The position numbers and the translations under genes were made by a program. Below are positions 27,485-37,652 of a stretch of DNA of 64,000 nucleotides, one piece after another. The notes beneath the pieces are model-generated. The model was not told where the DNA came from, did no database searches, and worked only from the letters and a program-made list of their open reading frames with translations. The stretch's first letter is position 1. Each line of letters opens with the position of its first letter. The DNA comes from Gimesia alba (GTDB lineage Bacteria; Planctomycetota; Planctomycetia; Planctomycetales; Planctomycetaceae): NCBI RefSeq assembly GCF_007744675.1, contig NZ_CP036269.1, positions 1,441,501 to 1,505,500 on the forward strand, given 5' to 3'.

Positions 27485-28846
27485 TTAAATCTCCTGTCCA
27501 TCCTGCTTATCAGATTGACGGTCCGTTAGCTCTAATTCACGGGCATGAAACAGATTTTCGCAGTCATTAAAGTTTGTTTGAGTTAACCAGTTCATCGCGA
27601 CAGGCTTATGTCCGGTAGCATAAAAGGAACCGTTGACATGACCATCCGGATCAACATTGGTAATTCGAAAGACGAACAGGTCTTCCACCATATATTCGCC
27701 GTTCTGGAAGCCAATCAATTCTGAAATACGCATCACTTTTCGTTCACCATTAGGCAGACGTGTGATGTGCACCAGTAAGTGGACGGCTGAAGCGATATAC
27801 CGTCGGGCAATTGAGTTTGGAAGTTCCGCACCCGAAAGGGCGATCATCAACTCCAGTCGGTCCAATGCGTCGCGGGTATCGTTGGCGTGGACGGTACTCA
27901 TCGAACCATCGTGACCTGTATTCATCGCCTGCAGCATTTCCAATACTTCACCGCCACGCGATTCGCCGACGATAATTCGGTCAGGCCGCATTCGCAGACT
28001 GTTTTTCAATAAGTCCCGCTGATTAATTTCTCCCTGACCTTCAATGTTGGATGGCCTGGCTTCCAGTGACACCACGTCGGGTTGCTGAAGCTGGAGTTCT
28101 GAAGTTTGTTCGATGGTGACGATTCGCTCTTTGCCGGAAATATAACGGCTGAGGTTATTTAACAGTGTCGTTTTTCCAGCACCAGTACCACCACTGATCA
28201 AGATATTGAGCCGTCCGTGAACTGCCATTTCCAGGAATTTCGCCATGTCGGGAGCCAATGATCCCATTTGTACCATGTCATCAAATAGCAGAGCCTGTGA
28301 TCGAAAACGTCGAATGGAAAGGGTGGGGCCTTTCAGCGCCAATGGGGGAATTACTGCGTTAAGACGAGAACCATCGGGAAGCTTGGCATCGACCATCGGA
28401 GAGACTTCGTCAATGCGTCGCCCGGCCCGTCCGACCAGTCGGTGAATTAACTGAATCAGATGTGCGTCATCCGCAAAACTAATGTCGGTTTCTTCCAGTA
28501 CCCCGTTCCGTTCCACGAAAACCCGGTCGGCACCATTTACCAGCACATCGCTGATTTCAGGGTCACTCATTAAAGGCTCCAGGGGACCGAATCCGTAGAT
28601 CTCGTCCAGAATTTCTCGAACCATGATTTCACGGTTTTCATGATCGAGTTTAATTTCCTGCTGCATACAAAGATGCTCAGCCAGCCCGCGGAGTTTTCCA
28701 CGCAATTCCTCTTCCGGAAGTTCGCCTGCTTTGGAAAAGTCGATCGCATCAACCATCTGGTGATGCAGCTGTGTTTTTAACCTCTGAAAGGCTTTTTTCG
28801 CATCAACGGCTGAATTAGCAACTCTGGTTTCGCTTTGTAATACCAT
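27485..28846 (-). CDS. tadA: Tad/Flp pilus assembly ATPase TadA (CpaF)
   Basis: A 453-residue secretion ATPase. Walker A is GGTGAGKT at residues 219-226; [21 protein letters not shown] is the Walker B/Asp-box region and [17 protein letters not shown] the His box. The N-terminal helical domain contains [22 protein letters not shown], typical of CpaF/TadA rather than PilB. It drives pilus assembly from the cytoplasmic face. It is 15 bp after the TadG-like gene and is translationally close to tadB. Confidence 0.92.
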   Translation of the reverse strand: MVLQSETRVANSAVDAKKAFQRLKTQLHHQMVDAIDFSKAGELPEEELRGKLRGLAEHLCMQQEIKLDHENREIMVREILDEIYGFGPLEPLMSDPEISDVLVNGADRVFVERNGVLEETDISFADDAHLIQLIHRLVGRAGRRIDEVSPMVDAKLPDGSRLNAVIPPLALKGPTLSIRRFRSQALLFDDMVQMGSLAPDMAKFLEMAVHGRLNILISGGTGAGKTTLLNNLSRYISGKERIVTIEQTSELQLQQPDVVSLEARPSNIEGQGEINQRDLLKNSLRMRPDRIIVGESRGGEVLEMLQAMNTGHDGSMSTVHANDTRDALDRLELMIALSGAELPNSIARRYIASAVHLLVHITRLPNGERKVMRISELIGFQNGEYMVEDLFVFRITNVDPDGHVNGSFYATGHKPVAMNWLTQTNFNDCENLFHARELELTDRQSDKQDGQEI

Positions 28847-28861
28847 GTTTCGTCTCCGCCC

Positions 28862-30121
28862 TTACTGGGTCAGATAAAGCTTGTAAATGTATTTGTTTGT
28901 ACTTTGTTTTTTGTCGTCTGCGGTTGGTTTTGTATTCGATGCAGACGCGTTTACATTTTCTGTTGGTTTAGGCTTGGCCAGCACGACTGCTCGTGAGGTA
29001 ATGACTCCGGGTTGCAAGATGATTTCACATGCCTGATTCTCAAGCCGTTTGACAGCCATGATCCGGCCCGCTACGAGCTTTGTGCAGTCGGCAATGCCGT
29101 TGTAAGATCTTGGTGTGGCATTCACTTTGTTATAGAGAAAACAGATGCGGCACTGACCGAGCATGTCTTTAAATGCGTTTTGCTCATCATTTTCGATATT
29201 GGGACTGCATTTGATTTCAACGGGTTGTGCATTAAATACTAATTCACCGTGAAACTGTTTCAGATTCTGTTTAGTCAGACCTGCTAAAATCTGTCGGACA
29301 ACCGCCTCGGAATGGAATTTTGATCCAAAATCGAGGATCTGCATATTGGCATCAGCAATATCACCCCGTCGAGGCTTTCCCGTCAGCTTGATTTCCGGAA
29401 TCCCATCTGAGCCGCGAGTGACCTTGCCAGTTTTCGGGTCGAATTGATATTCATCGCTCCCTTTTTTCTGAATGATCTGGAGTTCCCAGGTTTCTGTGTG
29501 TTTTCCCGTAGGGTCATCTTTCAGAATTGCCAGAGGAAATGCGGGAACTGCCACATTCTCAAAAGGGCGAATGCCAATGACGTGATTATCGATTGAGGCT
29601 TCGATCTGTGTCCCTGGCGTCCCCAGATTAGTCCGGGTTACCTCAGACAATAATTCTGCGACAGGGTTATTGAGTCGGCTGGCGTGATCTGTTTTGATTT
29701 GTACGCTCAGCGGCTCATGGTCGGTTTGTAAAAATTGTCTTTCTCCGGTTTCAGCTACGGGAACGGTCTTTCCAAACAGGAGATTGTCGCCTTTGGTCAA
29801 TTGGATTCCGATACGCTGTCCAGCGACCGTATTTAATTTGAGCGCACGATTTGCCGATTTTTCCGCCCTCGTCATGAGCTTGTTGTAATCCGGATTTTCC
29901 TTGAGCAATTCATCTGATGCGAGTTCGTGACCTGCGGCTAAAACCGCGGTTTCAATACAGGTAGTGACTTCCAGGGTAGCTGCATCCAACCAGAGTCGAT
30001 TCACAATCAAAGCGATCCCCACCATGACAGCCAGCAGCACCATCGCAGCGAGAGGAGTGATCACTCCTCGTCGACCGACGTGCTGTGGTCTTGTGATGTG
30101 GGTTCGCTGAAAACGTTTCAT
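28862..30121 (-). CDS. TadG-like pilus-associated exported protein
   Basis: A 419-residue protein. It begins with basic residues and a single helix (GVITPLAAMVLLAVMVGIALIVN, about 19-41), as in the TadG-like N-terminal domain, followed by a large extracytoplasmic region without recognisable motifs and an Asn/Lys/Thr-rich tail. Its place between cpaB and tadA supports a role as a minor pilus or envelope component. The N-terminal family call is reasonable; the rest is unassigned. Confidence 0.68.
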   Translation of the reverse strand: MKRFQRTHITRPQHVGRRGVITPLAAMVLLAVMVGIALIVNRLWLDAATLEVTTCIETAVLAAGHELASDELLKENPDYNKLMTRAEKSANRALKLNTVAGQRIGIQLTKGDNLLFGKTVPVAETGERQFLQTDHEPLSVQIKTDHASRLNNPVAELLSEVTRTNLGTPGTQIEASIDNHVIGIRPFENVAVPAFPLAILKDDPTGKHTETWELQIIQKKGSDEYQFDPKTGKVTRGSDGIPEIKLTGKPRRGDIADANMQILDFGSKFHSEAVVRQILAGLTKQNLKQFHGELVFNAQPVEIKCSPNIENDEQNAFKDMLGQCRICFLYNKVNATPRSYNGIADCTKLVAGRIMAVKRLENQACEIILQPGVITSRAVVLAKPKPTENVNASASNTKPTADDKKQSTNKYIYKLYLTQ

Positions 30122-30195
30122 GACAGTGATTTCGGTAATCGTCTCTTTGGGAATAAGGCAGAAATCCTGAATGCGGGTATTAACTCTGTTGTCAA

Positions 30196-31296
30196 TTACC
30201 GCCCTGCAGGCCGATTTTGTGAATAGGAACTTGCGACGGGCCCTTGCTGTCGATCAGGAAAACTCTGGACGTTCGGGTTACTCTGTGGACCTCGCTGTGC
30301 AGACGGTCCTGCACTTCCGGGGGCACCCGGTGTCGGGCGAACAGGAGCACTGATGGAACCACTGTCGCTGTCATAACCGCCGCCACGTCCCCAGTTCGGA
30401 TTGAGATATCCGCCGGAATTAAAGGCACGGCTGCCGCCACGATTAAAATTATTGTAGTCGCCAATCCGCACACCATTTTTGTCGAACTGATTCACACTGC
30501 GACTCGAACCGTAATAACCTTCTACGACAAACGGTTTGGGAGGTTCTTCTTCTTTTGGCTTTTCCGGTGTCTTTAATCCCAGGATTTCATATAAAGTTGC
30601 TTTGTCGGCATTACTGATCGCGACGCCGCCATTCCCTTTCCCTTCAGGCGTGTAGCTCATGGTGATCTCACCACGATCACGGGCAAGAATCATAATATTG
30701 GCCTGTTCCGGAGTTAATTCGAGTGTCACATTCGTACCTCGTCGGGAACTGCTGTTTTGTGTGTAGCTGCGATTGATTGCGATGACGCGAACACCTTTGA
30801 ATAAGGTTAACGTCATCCCGCCATTCAAGCGTCTGTCGTTGTTCATGCCCGTGGGGGTCATGTGAACGTCGACATACTCACCCGGTTTAATCAATCCATC
30901 AACGAGGTCAACCGATGATTCAAGCGGGACTGAAATGGCTCGCATTCCTGGTTCAACCTGAATCGGCGGCGTTTCACCTGCTGGATAGAGTTGACCGGTT
31001 GAAATGGGAGTGGCAGCCGGAATGCGTTCTTTCACGATTCGGCCGACAATGACACGATTTGATGTCATCATTTCCGGTTTCAAATTTTTGATCGCAATCG
31101 GACCCAGTCCCAGGTGCTCTTCGGTTACCAGTGTGCCTGGTTCCAGTTCACTAATTGCCATGGGAATGTTTCGTGTTGCAACCGGCGGAGCTTCTTCTTT
31201 TCCCGCCAATAATCTTTTTCCGATATATGCTGCAATCAGTATGCCGAAGACGCCAAACATCAACAGTGATACTTTTGCAGGGGTCAGACTTTTCAC
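30196..31296 (-). CDS. cpaB: Flp pilus assembly protein CpaB (RcpC)
   Basis: A 366-residue protein. A helix at about 10-26 anchors it; a SAF-type domain follows (NIPMAISELEPGTLVTEEHL, GRIVKERIPAATPISTGQL) and then the CpaB/RcpC domain (MRAISVPLESSVDLVDGLIKPGEYVDVH...GVRVIAINRSY...VTLELTPEQANIMILARDRGEI). The last 100 residues are Gly/Ser/Pro/Asn-rich and probably disordered, longer than usual. CpaB is thought to work with the outer-membrane secretin, yet no secretin gene is in view. Confidence 0.87.
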   Translation of the reverse strand: MKSLTPAKVSLLMFGVFGILIAAYIGKRLLAGKEEAPPVATRNIPMAISELEPGTLVTEEHLGLGPIAIKNLKPEMMTSNRVIVGRIVKERIPAATPISTGQLYPAGETPPIQVEPGMRAISVPLESSVDLVDGLIKPGEYVDVHMTPTGMNNDRRLNGGMTLTLFKGVRVIAINRSYTQNSSSRRGTNVTLELTPEQANIMILARDRGEITMSYTPEGKGNGGVAISNADKATLYEILGLKTPEKPKEEEPPKPFVVEGYYGSSRSVNQFDKNGVRIGDYNNFNRGGSRAFNSGGYLNPNWGRGGGYDSDSGSISAPVRPTPGAPGSAGPSAQRGPQSNPNVQSFPDRQQGPVASSYSQNRPAGR

Positions 31297-31410
31297 CGGA
31301 TCAATCTCCCGTAACTTGATGAAGCAGGGGTTCTACCTGACTTCCAACATTCCCTCCTGTTAAATCGTCGGAGGGCTACACGATTATTTCCAAATCAAAC
31401 CAGAAGAGAT

Positions 31411-31827
31411 TTACTCTTTAATCATCCTGGTTTCTGAATACAAATTTTGTCCTTTAATGTCATAGCCAATCGGCCAAAGCAGATTGGGGGAAGCGAATGT
31501 CATGGGAATGCTGACAGCCACCATGACGATGTCTCCCGGCTTTTCTCCCATGTCAGCTTGAACAACGGCCCCTTGTCCCAATTGGGGAGGCAGAATTTTC
31601 TTTACTTCCTGTTCCACATTTTCCTGGGTCACACCCGGCAATGTTGCCAGACGAGCACCAATCCGACTGGCTTCGACAACATCAGCGCGTGCGTAAAACA
31701 AGAGCGTAAACTCAAAAAGGGCGAACAGGACAATACCGAAAATCGGTAAAACCAGGGCCAGTTCCATGCTCAGGAAGCCCTTGCGTTCTGTTCGTTTCTG
31801 GTTTTTCTGAATTCGTTTTACATTCAC
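31411..31827 (-). CDS. TadE-like pseudopilin
   Basis: A 138-residue protein. After a basic N-terminus, KGFLSMELALVLPIFGIVLFALFEFTLLFYARADVVEASRIGARLA carries the TadE-like signature: a hydrophobic helix with Glu in its first turn and a following helix that gathers small residues. Such proteins are minor pilins processed by the prepilin peptidase. It lies 53 bp after the prepilin peptidase gene and 114 bp before cpaB. Confidence 0.82.
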   Translation of the reverse strand: MNVKRIQKNQKRTERKGFLSMELALVLPIFGIVLFALFEFTLLFYARADVVEASRIGARLATLPGVTQENVEQEVKKILPPQLGQGAVVQADMGEKPGDIVMVAVSIPMTFASPNLLWPIGYDIKGQNLYSETRMIKE

Positions 31828-31880
31828 AGCAGAAATACTTTCATCGATTTCCGGATACTATGAGTTTTGATCTACAACAA

Positions 31881-32453
31881 TTACTGCAGTACGATTGATT
31901 TAATCACCATCCAGGTCGTCACACTCCAAGTTGCCAAGACCACGGGAAGGGCAAACGGCATCAAACCGCGTTTCTGTTTTTGTTCCATGGTTTCCGCTTT
32001 ATATTTTTTCTTCTTGCCTTTTAAGGTCTTGCCCGTTGCCAGATACGTTTCTTTTGTTTTCCGTGCTCCACGTCTAATCACGCTCCAGAACAGAATCACA
32101 AAAGAACCAATCAGTACAAAGAGCGTGCCTACTATCATGACGGCCAGTGTTGCTTTAAAACCCAGCCAGACCGATAAGGCCCCCATCATTTTGACATCTC
32201 CCGCAGCGCCGCTGCCCGCCATCCAGATCAGGAAAAACGAGCCGAAACCAGCCAGAAAACCCAGGCCTCCATACATCAGGCCTTCCCAGCCATTGAAAAC
32301 GGCCTGATAAATAATCCCTAAGACAAAGAAAGGAACAGTCAGGACGTTATAGATTTTTCTGGCTTTGTAATCCGTAATGGCGGCGATGACGGTAAAGATT
32401 CCGACGCTAATCGCCATGATGTAAAGTGAGAGCTGTGTGAGCGGAAAATCCAT
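31881..32453 (-). CDS. cpaA: Prepilin peptidase CpaA/TadV (type IV, A24)
   Basis: A 190-residue polytopic membrane protein. The two catalytic aspartates are seen as D28 in ITDYKARKIYN and D86 in AAGDVKMMG, a variant of the GxGD motif. About six helices fill the rest. It lacks the N-terminal methyltransferase domain of PilD, as is usual for TadV/CpaA. A Lys-rich stretch (KTLKGKKKKYK) lies near residue 150. It is the first gene of the Tad cluster and should cleave the TadE-like pseudopilin and a pilin encoded elsewhere. Confidence 0.87.
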   Translation of the reverse strand: MDFPLTQLSLYIMAISVGIFTVIAAITDYKARKIYNVLTVPFFVLGIIYQAVFNGWEGLMYGGLGFLAGFGSFFLIWMAGSGAAGDVKMMGALSVWLGFKATLAVMIVGTLFVLIGSFVILFWSVIRRGARKTKETYLATGKTLKGKKKKYKAETMEQKQKRGLMPFALPVVLATWSVTTWMVIKSIVLQ

Positions 32454-32473
32454 TTGTTATCTTTTCAATCAAT

Positions 32474-32503
32474 TTGTCTGGTTAGGAATTGTCTGGTTAG
32501 GAA
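32474..32503. repeat. Perfect 15-bp tandem duplication
   Basis: TTGTCTGGTTAGGAA occurs twice back to back (32474-32488 and 32489-32503), followed by a partial third start. It lies 21-50 bases upstream of the cpaA start, within the likely leader or promoter of the Tad operon. It could be a replication-slippage product or a regulator site. Confidence 0.9.
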
Positions 32504-33189
32504 ATGTCTACCACACAAGGCAGATCTGGTTCTCAGAAAAACAATAATGAAACCAATACTAGTGGAGTGTCATTTTAAAATTGGGGTTGATAGATATCAC
32601 GAGAGTGTGACAACGGAGCACGTAAACAATACCCCCAACCCTTTATTTCTAGCTTGACAAAGCACTAGGTGTTGAAAATATACCTCATGTTTCCAACCTG
32701 ATACTTTCAATCTGAAAAAAATCCACACCTTGACTGGCTTCACTGTTTTGAATAAGCAACATTAATCAATGGGATTGATAGAATTGATATTTTGCTTAGA
32801 AACCAGAGAACAATAAAAATCGCTATAAACCGGTCGCAGCTGAGTCTGCTGAGATCTGTTGAGGTCTGCTTTGGGAGCGTTCATCATGAGTCGCAGGTGA
32901 GGGTTCCTGCGCAACTGATTGCTATTGCTGGGAGTCTGACGCCTCGGGGTCGGTCAGCGGTTGACCTTGTGTTTCTCAGTAAGACTATAAAAGAATGATG
33001 AAATCCGGACGTTGACGGTTCACGAGCTGCGGTTTGATTCATAGAATGGTGATAATTCGATTATTCAGCATAATCATGATAATCGAACAAACTTCTGGGG
33101 ATTTTCTCTGCTTCTTGATCCCCCTGGATGAATTGAGATTCTGAATCTGATTTAAGTGTGCAGAAGACTGAATCTAAAATGTGTTTCAT

Positions 33190-33195
33190 GGAAGG
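33190..33195 (+). promoter_or_regulatory. Ribosome binding site deciding a TTG start
   Basis: GGAAGG lies seven bases before the TTG at 33203. Upstream in-frame sequence contains a stop, so TTG is the only start that gives the full N-terminal helix of the family. Confidence 0.65.
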
Positions 33196-33202
33196 TTGAA
33201 CA

Positions 33203-33988
33203 TTGAATTCCACTGAGTTGATTGACGCTGCTGAAACTGCCGCGCGGCTGGGAGCCAAATGCCTGCTGGACTGGATTGACGAGTTTCGCGTTTCTGAAAA
33301 AGGAAGATCCGATCTGGTGACGGACGCTGATTTTGCGTCGCAGACCGCAATTGTGAATCACATAAGCGAGCGATTTCCCCTGCATCATATGCTGGGGGAA
33401 GAGGGTTTGACGCACGAAGAAGGCGACTCAGATTATCGCTGGGTGATTGATCCTCTGGATGGCACTTCGAATTATGTACATGGCTTCCCTTACTATTGTG
33501 TCTCGATCGGTTTAGAGCATCAGGGGGAACTGATACTGGGGGTTGTATACGATCCGAATCGCGATGAGATGTTCTCAGCATTTCACGGAGAAGGCGCACG
33601 GTTGAATGGAGAACCAATTGAAACTTCCCGAATTCCGTCTCTTGATCAGGCAATGTTAGTTGCCAGTTTACCCGTTGGTACAACAGGTCAGGATATCGCC
33701 GTAGATCGATTCTTACGCGTTTTGCCCGAAGCACAAACATTGCAGCGCACCGGGTCGGCAGCGCTCAATTTATGTTATGTCTCAGCAGGGCGGATTGAAG
33801 GATATTGGTCCAGCAATTTAAAACCCTGGGATATGGCAGCTGGCGTACTGATTTGTAGAGAAGCGGGAGGCGCGGTGACCTCCATCGAAAATGCTAATTT
33901 TTCAATTGAAACGCCCAGTATTTTGGCGACTAATGGAACAAATATTCATACAGAATTGCAAACATTATTAACCGGACCGCTTTTTTAG
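33203..33988 (+). CDS. Inositol-monophosphatase-family phosphatase
   Basis: A 261-residue cytoplasmic enzyme with all family metal motifs: GEEG (E66, E67), DPLDGT (residues 83-88) and WDMAAG (D210). Known members remove phosphate from inositol-1-phosphate or related substrates with Mg2+; some act on PAP or fructose-1,6-bisphosphate, so the substrate is not fixed. Initiation is at TTG 33203, with GGAAGG seven bases before it (33190-33195). The nearby in-frame ATG at 33188 meets a stop after three codons, which rules it out. The gene appears to be a single unit. Confidence 0.88.
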   Translation: MNSTELIDAAETAARLGAKCLLDWIDEFRVSEKGRSDLVTDADFASQTAIVNHISERFPLHHMLGEEGLTHEEGDSDYRWVIDPLDGTSNYVHGFPYYCVSIGLEHQGELILGVVYDPNRDEMFSAFHGEGARLNGEPIETSRIPSLDQAMLVASLPVGTTGQDIAVDRFLRVLPEAQTLQRTGSAALNLCYVSAGRIEGYWSSNLKPWDMAAGVLICREAGGAVTSIENANFSIETPSILATNGTNIHTELQTLLTGPLF

Positions 33989-34223
33989 TCAGCTTTGAGA
34001 TTCCTTCTTTAATGTGCCCAAAAAACGACGTATGATATAAGGACTGAAATGCATTCTTCTCATACATTGTTTATGTTCTTATGAACACTTTCGTGGATTG
34101 CGCTTCGATCAGACAGAGTAGAAGAATTCCTCGGTTTTAGAATAGATTTAGCTCCTTCCAGGTCAATGAGTTAGATTTTTTCAGTGTTTTCCGGTTCCCG
34201 CAATATGGGATCAATTTGCGATT

Positions 34224-37200
34224 ATGTCATATCTTGCTCGTTTCGTTATAGTCTCTTGTGGACTACCTTTGCTGTTGTTTTTCTGCGTAGGACGTACGTC
34301 TGAGAATGTTTACGCACAACAACAGCCAGGTGATCGGACCAGTGAGAAGCAGGATGAACGGAAAGCAGATTTTGGAGCCAGGCTCCTGAATGCTTCCAGT
34401 CAGCCCAAACCTGAAGCAAAGTCGTCAAAGACTGATTCAAGTTCAGAGACCTCCAACTCGGTTTCCGAGGACTCACCAAATACACCAGGCCAGCAGGGAG
34501 TCTATTTTAAAGGGGCTGATGGCCAATACATTCCTCTCCCAAATCTCAACCTGGATCAAATTCTCGAGTATCTGAAACAGAAGCAGGCTGCTCAGGTAGA
34601 ACAGTCGCCCGAGTACGCGGTTTCTTCCGTTTCACTCACGGGTACCATTAAAGATGATCGCGCCATTCTTGATGCTCGCATTGTTGTGTTGATCAATGAA
34701 GATCAGAAATGGATTCGTGTCCCTTTAAAATTGAATGAATCGATCTTCCTGAAAACTGGATATGCTGGCGCAGGTGAATCCAGTCCAGGTGGTTTTAACC
34801 GAACGGATGGTTATCTATGGTGGTTTCGTGGAAAAGGGACGCATGAGCTGAATCTGACGTTAAGCATATCGCTCAAACAACAGTTACCTTCACGGCGTCT
34901 GCAATTAGTGCTGCCGCAAACCGCCGTCAGTAATTTACAATTGACAGTTCCATTGTCTCAAATCAGTCTGGAGGTTCCCAGCGGAGTCGCGGTTTCGAAA
35001 AAGGCCGTTTCCGAAGAACAGAGTCAGGTAGAAATGTTCGGGTTGGGTGAACAGCTTGATCTTTCATGGCAACCCATTCCTGATGAGAAGAAAGTCGAAA
35101 CTGTATTACAGGCCGAGACTCTGATCACAGCTGATTTCACTTCAGACTCGGTTCTACTGAATGCGAACCAGTCTATCAAAGCCTTGACGGGCAGTTTTCA
35201 GTCGGTCCAGGTTAAGTTGCCAGAATCGTTTCGGCTATTGGATGTGAAGTGTGAAGGTTATAAGAGTCACCAGGTGACAAAAGGAAATCTGGTTGACGTC
35301 TCGCTGATTGAACCCACGGTCGGCCCCATCGAATTGCAGTGGACCCTGGAGACGGATTTTCCAGAACAGAGCGGCCACTTTCTGATTGATGGCTTTGAAG
35401 TGAGTCGGGCTAAACGGCAAACAGGTTTGATTGATGTTCAGACATTGGATGGTTATCGCATCTTTCGTACTGAAGGGCAGAATCGGTCTGTCTATCAGAT
35501 CAAGGCCAACCAGAAAGACCTGGATAGCTCATATCGCTTTCTGAAACAGCCATTTCAACTGCCGCTAAATATTGAACGCGTCAAACCCTACTTCTCTGCC
35601 AAGCCTTTCTACCTGGTTCAAATGTTTGGAAACCGGGCAGAACTGGAAGCACGTGTGAAAATTAACGTATTTCAAGGTGCGCTCGATCAAGTTTCGTTCA
35701 ATTGGCCTCATCGGAAAGAAGAAGGCTGGGAACTGGAATTGATGCAGGAACCATCTTTGACGGAAGCGATTAAAGTTGATCAGTCTCAGCCGGACAGAAT
35801 TAACATTAATCTGCTAAAACGCTCCAAGGGAGCATTTGAAATTTCCTTCCGTGCCCGGCGTCCTGTGATTGCAGATCAGGAACCCTTCAAATTTTCGCTT
35901 CCCGAAATCAAAGCCCCCAGTCTGTCTGCCACGTCACTGGTACTTGCCAATGATACCAATGTCGTTACCGATTTGACCTCCGCACCAAAAACGCAGGTCC
36001 TGTCAACTCCTTTGGTACAACTAGATCAGTTCGCGCTGCCGGCGGAAATTCAGATTCTGCGAAAGAACATGTTTCAAATTCAACCGGGAGTCAATGAGTT
36101 TTCGGCTGTTGTTTCGATTCATAGCCAGGAAATTACTGCCGCAAGTACTGCCCTGATAGAAATCGATGGTTCAGAGACCCGTGTTGAGCAGGAAATTCAA
36201 TATCAGATTGAATATGAACCACTATCTGAAGTTCGTTTGCTGGTGCCTCTGTCTTTGAAAAATCGTGTTAATTTTTATCTCGATGATGAGCAGAACCCGC
36301 TTGTACCAACCTGGACCTCGGACGAAACAGATCCGATCCAGAATGCTCGACTTTCTCTACGCAGCAAAAAACTGGGATCAGTAAAAATTACAGCCGTCTA
36401 TTTATTGACGCAAACTTCTCAATCCGAATTAGATATCCCCCTGATCCGTTCTGACGATGTGGCTTTTTCAGAAAGCCAGTTTGAACTTTTAATGATGAAC
36501 GACGAAGATGCACAGTCGTTCGAAGTTGAAAGTACGGATGCGGCCTGGCAGCAGCAGTTGGCCATGAATAATAATGCGTTCTGGCGTGCTGTGGATCCCG
36601 AAGCAGACATTAGTCTCAAATTCAAAAAAAGCGAATCGGGCTCTCTCTTGGCTTATTCAATCCGTCAGGCATGGATCGATTGCAGCATCGATTTGGCTGG
36701 TTCCTATCAGGCACGCGCTCAGTATCAGTTTCCAGTGTCACCACGAACTCTTTCATTCAGAATGCCAGAAAACTCAGGGATCAAGATCGATGAAATCTGG
36801 TGGAACGATCAACCGGTCACAGCTAATCTGACACAGGGGAGCGCTCAGGACTACCAACTCAGTTTGCCAATCGCCAAACGGAAAGAAGCACAAACACCAG
36901 CGAATATTCTGACGATTGATTATAGTTCCACCAGACACCAGCGTGACTCCCAATTCGGCCCATTGACGGTTGGTGCTGCCGAATTTTCAGATAATCTCTG
37001 GATTGAAAAGACGATGTGGAAAATCCGACTGCCCAATCACGAACATCTCTTTACAATTCCTCGAGGGTACACCCCTCAATTTCGCTGGGAACATCAGGGG
37101 GTCTTCTGGTCACGGCTGTTTTCAGGCCAGGATGAAATTCCGATCGACATGAATAAAACACCACCCCAACGAACAGATTTTATGGGAGTGAACGACTATC

Positions 37201-37652
37201 AATTCTATCGGATCGGTCCGGCAGCTTCGCTACAGTTTCATGCGCTCTCTCGTTCAATGATTGTGTTCATTGGTGCCGGGACTGCCTTACTGCTGGGATT
37301 TATTTTAATGAGTATCTCAGCGCTCAGAAGCGCGCTGGTGCTGTTAGTTATGATGACGGCCGTTTCTACAGTTGCACTATGGTATGCTGCTCCGGTGGAA
37401 GTGCTTTTGCAGCCTGCGGTCTTCGGATTACTTCTGGCTGTCGTCGCGGCATTGATAAATGGAACTTCACGAAAACGACGTGAATCAAAACTGTTGACTC
37501 TCTCTGCACCGAGTGACTTTATTCCTCCGCCTTCTTATTCTGAACGTATTCGACCATCGGAAGTGGATCCTGAAGATATTACGGCTGTCAGACCTGGTTC
37601 TGAAGTCGTCGATAAACCCGTCTCATCATCAGAAGCCGGGGCCAGCCGATGA
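34224..37652 (+). CDS. Giant exported membrane protein, unit 1
   Basis: A 1142-residue protein without a recognised family. Residues 1-32 are a signal peptide ending VYAQ. A Ser/Gln/Glu-rich linker (about 35-95) leads to EYAVSSVSLTGTIKDDRAILDARIVV-like sequence near 130, the start of a long, all-beta extracytoplasmic region to about 1010. Three C-terminal helices (about 1012-1085: the MIVFIGAGTALLLGF, ALVLLVMMTAVSTVALWY and AVFGLLLAVVAALI stretches) anchor it, and a short Pro/Ser-rich tail is cytoplasmic. The same plan and the YxxxxxxxGTIxDD motif recur in the next gene, so these are paralogous units. The stop overlaps the next start (ATGA), implying coupled translation. The function is unknown; a role in the cell envelope is inferred from topology. 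Confidence 0.75.
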   Translation: MSYLARFVIVSCGLPLLLFFCVGRTSENVYAQQQPGDRTSEKQDERKADFGARLLNASSQPKPEAKSSKTDSSSETSNSVSEDSPNTPGQQGVYFKGADGQYIPLPNLNLDQILEYLKQKQAAQVEQSPEYAVSSVSLTGTIKDDRAILDARIVVLINEDQKWIRVPLKLNESIFLKTGYAGAGESSPGGFNRTDGYLWWFRGKGTHELNLTLSISLKQQLPSRRLQLVLPQTAVSNLQLTVPLSQISLEVPSGVAVSKKAVSEEQSQVEMFGLGEQLDLSWQPIPDEKKVETVLQAETLITADFTSDSVLLNANQSIKALTGSFQSVQVKLPESFRLLDVKCEGYKSHQVTKGNLVDVSLIEPTVGPIELQWTLETDFPEQSGHFLIDGFEVSRAKRQTGLIDVQTLDGYRIFRTEGQNRSVYQIKANQKDLDSSYRFLKQPFQLPLNIERVKPYFSAKPFYLVQMFGNRAELEARVKINVFQGALDQVSFNWPHRKEEGWELELMQEPSLTEAIKVDQSQPDRININLLKRSKGAFEISFRARRPVIADQEPFKFSLPEIKAPSLSATSLVLANDTNVVTDLTSAPKTQVLSTPLVQLDQFALPAEIQILRKNMFQIQPGVNEFSAVVSIHSQEITAASTALIEIDGSETRVEQEIQYQIEYEPLSEVRLLVPLSLKNRVNFYLDDEQNPLVPTWTSDETDPIQNARLSLRSKKLGSVKITAVYLLTQTSQSELDIPLIRSDDVAFSESQFELLMMNDEDAQSFEVESTDAAWQQQLAMNNNAFWRAVDPEADISLKFKKSESGSLLAYSIRQAWIDCSIDLAGSYQARAQYQFPVSPRTLSFRMPENSGIKIDEIWWNDQPVTANLTQGSAQDYQLSLPIAKRKEAQTPANILTIDYSSTRHQRDSQFGPLTVGAAEFSDNLWIEKTMWKIRLPNHEHLFTIPRGYTPQFRWEHQGVFWSRLFSGQDEIPIDMNKTPPQRTDFMGVNDYQFYRIGPAASLQFHALSRSMIVFIGAGTALLLGFILMSISALRSALVLLVMMTAVSTVALWYAAPVEVLLQPAVFGLLLAVVAALINGTSRKRRESKLLTLSAPSDFIPPPSYSERIRPSEVDPEDITAVRPGSEVVDKPVSSSEAGASR

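Larger units (their letters stand above)
32454..33202. other. Long intergenic region upstream of the Tad cluster and the IMPase gene
   Basis: About 750 bases with no supported gene. It holds the 15-bp tandem repeat described separately next to the Tad operon start. A plus-strand TTGACA at 32654-32659 has no convincing -10 at 17 bp. No flp-like small pilin frame is visible on either strand; short open frames here have no helix-rich pilin pattern. AT content seems higher than in the flanking genes. Confidence 0.5.

Noticed and set aside
32654-32682. TTGACA with a weak AT-rich -10 on the plus strand
   Set aside because: The -10 at 17 bp is poor and the next gene starts more than 500 bp downstream, so I do not call a promoter.
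34031-34036. TATGAT as a -10 box for the 1142-aa gene
   Set aside because: The hexamer at 17 bp upstream is TTTAAT and the start codon is nearly 190 bases away; evidence is too weak.
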